In this document: positions 59,319-64,000 of the stretch, in pieces
Layout: the number at the start of each line of letters is the position of its first letter
Numbering within the stretch: the first letter of the stretch is position 1
From: Acuticoccus sp. I52.16.1
GTDB taxonomy: Bacteria > Pseudomonadota > Alphaproteobacteria > Rhizobiales > Amorphaceae
DNA: 64,000 nucleotides
Reading direction: 5' to 3'
Assembly (NCBI RefSeq): GCF_022865125.1
Contig: NZ_CP094828.1
Span: forward strand, 1,612,001 to 1,676,000
Notes under the pieces: model-generated
Told to the model about the DNA's origin: nothing
What the model saw: only the letters and a program-made list of their open reading frames with translations
The model's database searches: none
Position numbers and translations under genes: made by a program

Positions 59319-60046
59319 GCCGAAAGTCCGAAGAGGCGGCCCCAGCCGCTCACCACCGACGGGTCCCGTCCCGCCCGGCGCAGCGCACCCCACAGCGCCG
59401 TGGCGGTGGTGTCGAGCACGGGAATGCCGGTGGCGGCCTCCACCGCCGCCGCCACCGGTGCGCCGCGCATGTTGGTGCAGTAGACGCCGATCGCGTCGGG
59501 CCGCGCCTGCGCCACGTCGCGGCACATCGCCTCGACCGTTGCCTCCGTGACGGTGGCGAAGGCGTAGTTCTCCGAAATGTCGAGCTTGCGGTCGGCGACA
59601 CAGTCGACCCCGCCGGTGCGGTAATTGGCGATGATCCTGTCCTGCACGTCCCCGGTGTAGGGCGATACGAGGCCGAAGGTCTTCGCACCGAGGAGGCCGA
59701 GCGCCTCGTTCAGCGCCAGCACCGCGGTGGAGGCGGCGATGCCGGTGCGGCGGGTGATCTCCTCGCACAGCGCCGCGTCCCGGTCGAACCCCAGCCAGCC
59801 GGCGGACGTCCCGTTCCAGACGATGACGTCGACCTTCGCGTCCGCCAGGAGGTCCGCCGCGGCCAGCATCGGCTCCATGTCGAACTGGCCGAGGGCGCTG
59901 TCGCTCAGCGCGATCTCGAGCACCCGGAAGCGAGCGAAGTGCGCACTGACGCCCGCGACGCCGGCCAGCATGGCGGCCGTCAGCGGTTCCAGCACGGTGT
60001 TGGAGGACGGGGTCAGCATCCCGATCCGTAGGGCGGTGTCGTTCAC
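59315..60046 (-). CDS. Asp/Glu racemase-superfamily protein with one active-site cysteine
   Basis: A 243-residue protein of the maleate isomerase/arylmalonate decarboxylase branch: RIGMLTPSSNTVLEP at the N-terminus, VIVWNGTSAGWLGFD, FGLVSPYTGDVQDRIIANY, and IGVYCTNMRGAPVAA. Racemases and maleate isomerase use two cysteines; here the first site is NGTS with no Cys and only the second (YCTN) remains, as in arylmalonate decarboxylase. Decarboxylation or another one-base reaction is therefore possible. It overlaps the gene on each side by 4 bases, in an operon with ring-opening enzymes. Confidence 0.82.
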   Translation of the reverse strand: MNDTALRIGMLTPSSNTVLEPLTAAMLAGVAGVSAHFARFRVLEIALSDSALGQFDMEPMLAAADLLADAKVDVIVWNGTSAGWLGFDRDAALCEEITRRTGIAASTAVLALNEALGLLGAKTFGLVSPYTGDVQDRIIANYRTGGVDCVADRKLDISENYAFATVTEATVEAMCRDVAQARPDAIGVYCTNMRGAPVAAAVEAATGIPVLDTTATALWGALRRAGRDPSVVSGWGRLFGLSA

Positions 60047-60741
60047 GATGGATCCTTGCTGGCGTCGCGGCGCAGCACGGCGGCGACGGTCTGGCCGGTG
60101 TGGATGAGGTGCGCGCGCCAGATTCGGCCGGCGTCGGCGGCGTTGCGGCGGCGCACCGCGTCGATGAGGTCTTCGTGCTCGTCCATCGCCTGCTCCCAGC
60201 GGTGCCGGTCGAGGATGGCCATATACCGTCCGCGCTTGGCGCGCAGCATCAGCCCGCGGTGGACCGAGATCAGCACGTCGTTGCCGGTGGCCGCGATGAT
60301 CGTCTCGTGGATCAGGCTGTTGAGCGCGAAATAACGGTCGAGGTCCTCGGTGGCGAAGCGCTCGCGCATCTCCAGGTGCAGCGCCTCCAGCCGCGCGAGG
60401 CCGGCGGGGGTCATGCGCTCGGTGGCCAGCTCCGCCGCGATGCTCTCCAGGCCGGCCAGTACCTCGAAGAGCTGCGTGGCCTCGGCCTCGGTGAAGGGAC
60501 GCACGCGCCCGCCGCGGTTCTGGCTGAGGTCGATCAGCCCGTCGATCTCGAGGAGCTTCAGCGCCTCGCGCAGCGGCGTTCGCGAGACGCCCAGCTCCGC
60601 GCAGATGGCCCGCTCGACGATGCGTGCCCCCGGCCCCAGCTCGCCGCGCACGATCCGGCCGCGCAATGCCTCGAGCACCCGCTGCGCGGCCGGCGCACCG
60701 TCGGCGGTCTCTTCCGGGGAGTGGGGCGTGGCGTCTGGCAT
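60043..60741 (-). CDS. GntR family transcriptional regulator (FadR/FCD type)
   Basis: A 232-residue regulator: winged-helix HTH RVLEALRGRIVRGELGPGARIVERAICAELGVSRTPLREALKLLEIDGLIDL, then the FCD ligand domain with metal-type His residues in NSLIHETIIAATGN and DEHEDLIDAVRRRNAADAGRIWRAHLIHTGQ. FCD regulators usually sense small carboxylates. The start is uncertain: ATG 60741 fits the family length; ATG 60843, 9 bases after the upstream stop, would add a non-conserved 34-residue leader. It probably controls the operon in which it lies; its stop overlaps the next start (ATGA). Confidence 0.87.
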   Translation of the reverse strand: MPDATPHSPEETADGAPAAQRVLEALRGRIVRGELGPGARIVERAICAELGVSRTPLREALKLLEIDGLIDLSQNRGGRVRPFTEAEATQLFEVLAGLESIAAELATERMTPAGLARLEALHLEMRERFATEDLDRYFALNSLIHETIIAATGNDVLISVHRGLMLRAKRGRYMAILDRHRWEQAMDEHEDLIDAVRRRNAADAGRIWRAHLIHTGQTVAAVLRRDASKDPS

Positions 60742-60852
60742 CGGCGGACCGTCGTTGTCGTGGAGGTGCGGCCTCGTGACGGCGGCGCCTGGCAGGGTGG
60801 CAGAGCCGCGCGTCGCGACCCGTGGTTGCCCAGCAAATGGCATGCCAAAATC

Positions 60853-62133
60853 TCAGGCAGACAGGAGCCGGCGCAGCGTCCCGGCCAGTACCGGCACCGC
60901 GGCGGCGAAGTCCTCCATGCGGATCGCCTCATCCGGATTGTGGCTTCCGTTCTGGTTGCGCAGGAAGAGCATGGCGCTCGGCACGCCCTGGTCGGCGAAG
61001 GTCGCGCAATCGTGCCCCCCGCCGGACGCCATGCGGCGGTAGGCGATGCCGGCGCGGGCCGCCTCCGCGTCGAGCAGGTCCATCAGCTCCGGGTTCATCA
61101 GCGCCGGCTTGGCGTTGGTCGCCTCGCCCAACTCGATCGTCACCTCGTAGCGCCGGCCGATGGAGGCGGCGGCCTCGCGCAGCAGCCCGTCGGTGCGCCA
61201 AAGCAGCTCGTTGTCGAGGCTGCGCATGTCGAGCGTGAAGCGCACGAGGCCGGGCACCTTGGTCATGCCGTGCATCGTGGGGTCGGTCCAGAACTCGCCG
61301 AAGGTGGCGACGAAATCCTCGCCGGCCGCGTCGTAACGGTCCCAGATCGCCTCCAACTCGCCGACCAGCGCGGCGCCGGCGCGCACCGCGTCGTGGCGGT
61401 GCTCGCGCGGCACCCCGCCGGCATGCGCCCACGCCCCGGTGATCGACGCGTGGCGATATCGCAGGTTGCCGCGGATGCCGGTCACCACGCCGACCGCCTC
61501 GCCGGCGAGGTCGAGCACCGGGCCCTGCTCGATATGCGGCTCGATGTAGGCGGCGAGGGTGGCGGGGTCGAGTTCGCGGGCGCCGGCGATCAGCGCGTCG
61601 GGATCCCAGCCTCCCTCGCGCATGTGGTCGGCGAGGGAGCGGCCGGTGTCGGACCGCTTCACCGCCTCGTACTCGGCCGCCGGCAGCACCCCGAACGCCA
61701 TGCGGCTGCCGCAATAGGGCGTCGGGAACCAGACCAGCTCCTCGGCCCGGATCGCCATGACGACGAGATCGCGCGCGGGCACGAAGCCGCTGGCGTGCAG
61801 CGCCGTCGCCGCCGCGAGGCCGAGCACCACGCCGGCCGCCCCGTCGAAGTTGCCGCCATGGTCGACGCTGTCCATATGCGAGCCGACCATCACGCGCGGC
61901 GCCGCGCGGTCGCGGCCGGGCCAGGTCATGTACTGGTTGCCGGCGCGGTCGTGGCTGATCTCCATGCCGATGGACTCCGCGGCGCGGGCGGCGATGGCGT
62001 GCGCGGCGTCCTCGCGGTCGGAGAAGGCGGGGCGGGTGACGCCGGGCGGGTTGGCGGACATCCGGCGCAGTTCGTCGAACAGGCGTGTGCCGAGGGCCGC
62101 GGCGTCACGCCAGTGGGTCTCGTCGGTGGTCAT
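60853..62133 (-). CDS. M20 Zn-dependent amidohydrolase (allantoate amidohydrolase/N-carbamoylase-like)
   Basis: A 426-residue M20 hydrolase of the AllC/HyuC/beta-ureidopropionase group. Metal-site motifs are MVGSHMDSVDHGGNFDGAAGV, EELVWFPTPYCGSRM, YIEPHIEQGPVLD, and the C-terminal GGGHDCATFADQGVPSAMLF with GSHNPDE. These enzymes hydrolyse a ureido or carbamoyl group (allantoate, N-carbamoyl amino acids). The EELVW sequence differs from the common ExFxxE but retains the acidic pair. It starts a minus-strand operon through the GntR, racemase-fold and PuuE-like genes. Confidence 0.86.
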   Translation of the reverse strand: MTTDETHWRDAAALGTRLFDELRRMSANPPGVTRPAFSDREDAAHAIAARAAESIGMEISHDRAGNQYMTWPGRDRAAPRVMVGSHMDSVDHGGNFDGAAGVVLGLAAATALHASGFVPARDLVVMAIRAEELVWFPTPYCGSRMAFGVLPAAEYEAVKRSDTGRSLADHMREGGWDPDALIAGARELDPATLAAYIEPHIEQGPVLDLAGEAVGVVTGIRGNLRYRHASITGAWAHAGGVPREHRHDAVRAGAALVGELEAIWDRYDAAGEDFVATFGEFWTDPTMHGMTKVPGLVRFTLDMRSLDNELLWRTDGLLREAAASIGRRYEVTIELGEATNAKPALMNPELMDLLDAEAARAGIAYRRMASGGGHDCATFADQGVPSAMLFLRNQNGSHNPDEAIRMEDFAAAVPVLAGTLRRLLSA

Positions 62134-62449
62134 CGGCCGGCCGTCCTCCGTCTGCTACGGCACAATGGCATGCAATCTCCCTGCCGTTCAAACCACCAGC
62201 TGCCGGACCGTCGCCACCGCCCGTCGCCACCGCTCGTCTCCGGCGGCCCTCGCGCATGGCGGTGTCGACGACCGGAGTTCGACAGAGGGGAGTTCCCAGC
62301 CGGCGGCGACGGCACGCCGCCTCGCCTCACTCTCGCGGGTCGATGGGCGCGCACGGGCGCCACCGGGGCGCGGTACTCGGGCCGCGCACGCCGCGTGGGG
62401 CCGCCCGCGTCGCCCCGCCGCCGCCCGAACGGACCGGCGCGCGCCCCGC
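62134..62449. other. Gene-free stretch
   Basis: About 315 bases between the ExoQ-like gene and the M20 hydrolase gene, both on the minus strand. No credible gene or intrinsic terminator is visible. The upstream edge (62134-62200) should contain the promoter of the M20 operon. Confidence 0.45.
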
Positions 62450-63760
62450 TTATAGGGCGGCGCGCGCGCGGCGGGCCGACAGGACGATGCGCCGCTCGCC
62501 GTAGCCGATGCGGATCGGCCGCGGCGCCGGCGCCAGCACCACCGACGCCTGCGGCGAGGCGAGCCGCAGCAGCGCCACCGTGAAAAGGAAGGCGCCGACG
62601 GTATAGGGATACAGGATGTCGATCTCGACGAACGAGCGCAGCAGGAGGAGGACGACGAGCGCGACGGCGAGCACCGCATCCGCCGTCACGCGGGGCCGCA
62701 GCGCCGCGCGCACCGCCAGCCCCAGCCCCGCCAGGACCGTCCCGACCAGGAGGGCGAGCCCGACGATGCCGACGCCGACCGCCGCCTGGATGTAGGTGTT
62801 GTGGAAGTGGAAGCCGGACTTGCCGGTGATGTAGAACATCTCCCACAGGTATTCCGCCGGTGCGTGCCCGACCCGCCAGAAGGCGTTGTAGCCGCTACCG
62901 AACCAGGGCCGCTCCGCCGCCGCCGCGAGCCCCTCCGCCCACAACAGCGTGCGCCCCGTCAGCGTGGTGTCCTTGCCGAAGGCGGCGAGGAAGCTCTCGT
63001 CCGCATCCCCCTGCAACAGCGCGAAGAGCAGCAGCACGGTGAGCGCCAGCGCCGCGAACCCCACCACCACCAGCCGCGGCCCCGGCGCCACGCGGCCCGC
63101 CACGAAAAGCCCCGCCGCGCCCGCCAGCACCGGCACCACGGTCGCCAGCGAGGTTGCCGATTGGGTGCGCACCAGGACCCCGGCGGCGAGGATGCCCACC
63201 ACAAGCGCGAAACCCCTGTGCAGCACCGAGACGCCCTTCATCATCATTCCGACGAGCGCGAACAGCATCCCCAGCGAGCAGAAGAACCCGAGCTGGTTCT
63301 TGGACGCGAACGCGCCGACGAAGCGGTAGGTGCGGTCGACGACGTCGAAGTCGTACCGGCCGATGCCCAGCGAGTAGAGGAGGATGAGGAAGATCCCCAC
63401 CAGCATGCCGTAGACGAGGCCGTAGGGGGAGAGGATGCGCGCCGCGACGATGGCACAGAACACCGTCGTCCCGTACTGGATCGCCGCGCGCAGGGTCGTC
63501 CCCGGCGCGTCCGACCACAGCGTCGAGGCGAACGCGAAGGCGGTGAAGCCCAGGACGCCCAGCATCGGCCACACGTGCCGCAGCAGGATGCGTGGCTCCA
63601 CCACCACCGGCACCAGCCACACCGCATAGAGCGCCAGGATCGACACCTTCCCGAACTGCACCGAATGCGCCAGCACGAAGCACGACACCGTCAGCGCGAA
63701 CACCGCATAAGGTCCGTTCGCGGGCGGGCGGGTGACGAGTTCGCGGGGGAAGTGGCGCAT
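62450..63760 (-). CDS. ExoQ/O-antigen ligase-type membrane polymerase
   Basis: A 436-residue polytopic membrane protein with about eleven helices and a periplasmic loop in the second half, FLAAFGKDTTLTGRTLLWAEGLAAAAERPWFGSGYNAFW, containing the LTGR and GSGYxxF features of the Wzy_C/O-antigen-ligase domain, then FHFHNTYIQAAVGVGIVGLAL with the conserved H-N motif. This class polymerises or ligates lipid-linked repeat units of exopolysaccharide (ExoQ) or O-antigen. The neighbouring GH16-like fragment supports an exopolysaccharide role. Confidence 0.88.
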   Translation of the reverse strand: MRHFPRELVTRPPANGPYAVFALTVSCFVLAHSVQFGKVSILALYAVWLVPVVVEPRILLRHVWPMLGVLGFTAFAFASTLWSDAPGTTLRAAIQYGTTVFCAIVAARILSPYGLVYGMLVGIFLILLYSLGIGRYDFDVVDRTYRFVGAFASKNQLGFFCSLGMLFALVGMMMKGVSVLHRGFALVVGILAAGVLVRTQSATSLATVVPVLAGAAGLFVAGRVAPGPRLVVVGFAALALTVLLLFALLQGDADESFLAAFGKDTTLTGRTLLWAEGLAAAAERPWFGSGYNAFWRVGHAPAEYLWEMFYITGKSGFHFHNTYIQAAVGVGIVGLALLVGTVLAGLGLAVRAALRPRVTADAVLAVALVVLLLLRSFVEIDILYPYTVGAFLFTVALLRLASPQASVVLAPAPRPIRIGYGERRIVLSARRARAAL

Positions 63761-63776
63761 CGCCGGGCGCGCCCCG

Positions 63777-64000
63777 CTACCAGCCGGTCCAGCCGGCGGA
63801 GCAGCTCAGCGAGCCTTCGAAGAGGCAGCGCTCGCCCACCGGCGTGAAGCCGACACGGTCGACCACCATGGTGCGCTCCTCGATCGTGTCGTCCTTCGGC
63901 CCCAGCCAGCCGGACATGCCCTTCGCCCCGTTCCAGAGGCTGAAATAGACCTTCTGCTCGGCATCCGGGACGTCGGCGCGGCGGACCTCGCGCATCAGCG
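63777..64000 (-). CDS. Probable GH16 glycanase, C-terminal fragment (5' end outside window)
   Basis: The minus-strand frame is open to the window edge; about 74 C-terminal residues are present. KVYFSLWNGAKGMSGWLGPKDD followed by MVVDRVGFTPVG matches the end of GH16 beta-glycanases such as ExoK, where NLW-x-G-xGx-x-WLG and a Y/V-D-x-V-x-Y/F-TP strand recur. Two cysteines in ERCLFEGSLSCS could form a disulfide. ExoK-type enzymes trim exopolysaccharide after export. The call rests on a short fragment only. It lies 16 bases upstream of the ExoQ-like gene on the same strand, so the two are probably one operon. Confidence 0.55.
   Translation of the reverse strand, partial: LMREVRRADVPDAEQKVYFSLWNGAKGMSGWLGPKDDTIEERTMVVDRVGFTPVGERCLFEGSLSCSAGWTGW

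Overview
The window is very GC-rich, densely coded chromosomal DNA. It comes from an alphaproteobacterium, most likely of the order Hyphomicrobiales (Rhizobiales). Pointers are a class I lysyl-tRNA synthetase, an ApaG protein, an SH3/DUF1236 secreted protein, an SDHAF4-like (DUF1674) mini-protein, a ChoXWV choline transporter beside betICBA, and intergenic palindromes of the type found between rhizobial genes. I found no rRNA, tRNA, CRISPR array, prophage or insertion sequence. The family-level order is inference; the species is not determined.

Layout. 1-7.2 kb: end of a TPR protein, PhzF-like isomerase, MltB-type transglycosylase coupled to a signal-peptidase-like protein that lacks the usual catalytic lysine, uvrC with a YbaK-type deacylase, an SDR and two small proteins. 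7.2-14 kb: a long membrane-anchored coiled-coil protein, then two tandem 5'-nucleotidase-type metallophosphatases, one with an N-terminal RTX block and one with a Sec signal. 14-17.8 kb: lysyl-tRNA synthetase, TerB-like protein, apaG, CDP-alcohol phosphatidyltransferase. 17.7-26.3 kb: a complete choline sulfate/choline uptake and glycine betaine synthesis module (betI-betC-betB-betA divergent from choX-choW-choV). The betB-betA gap is packed with palindromes.

26.5-41.4 kb: DEAD-box helicase plus cold shock protein, a DapA-family aldolase, then an exopolysaccharide region (Wzz/BY-kinase-like protein with a degenerate P-loop, priming phosphoglycosyltransferase, OPX outer membrane lipoprotein, two glycosyltransferases, and a PilZ-TM-HlyD protein resembling Alg44). 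A TauE transporter and an erythronate-dehydrogenase-like epimerase follow. 41.4-53 kb: mixed housekeeping genes (zinc-ribbon membrane protein, MBL hydrolase, SDHAF4-like protein, glyoxalase I, SH3/DUF1236 protein, HNH nuclease, carboxylesterase coupled to a 3-methyladenine glycosylase, GluQ, AEC transporter, sdhB, FkbM methyltransferase, xerC).

53.4-62.1 kb is the most interesting part. A three-subunit molybdenum hydroxylase has small-large-medium order and the AYRGAGR signature of form II CO-dehydrogenase-like enzymes, with no CODH maturation genes beside it. It faces a tightly overlapping minus-strand operon: an M20 allantoate-amidohydrolase-like enzyme, a GntR regulator, a one-cysteine Asp/Glu-racemase-fold enzyme, a PuuE-like NodB-fold hydrolase, and a GAF-Fis regulator without an AAA+ domain. 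Together these look like a hydroxylate-then-hydrolyse pathway for an N-heterocycle or ureide whose substrate is not identifiable from sequence. The window ends with an ExoQ/O-antigen-ligase-type polymerase and the C-terminal end of a probable GH16 glycanase.
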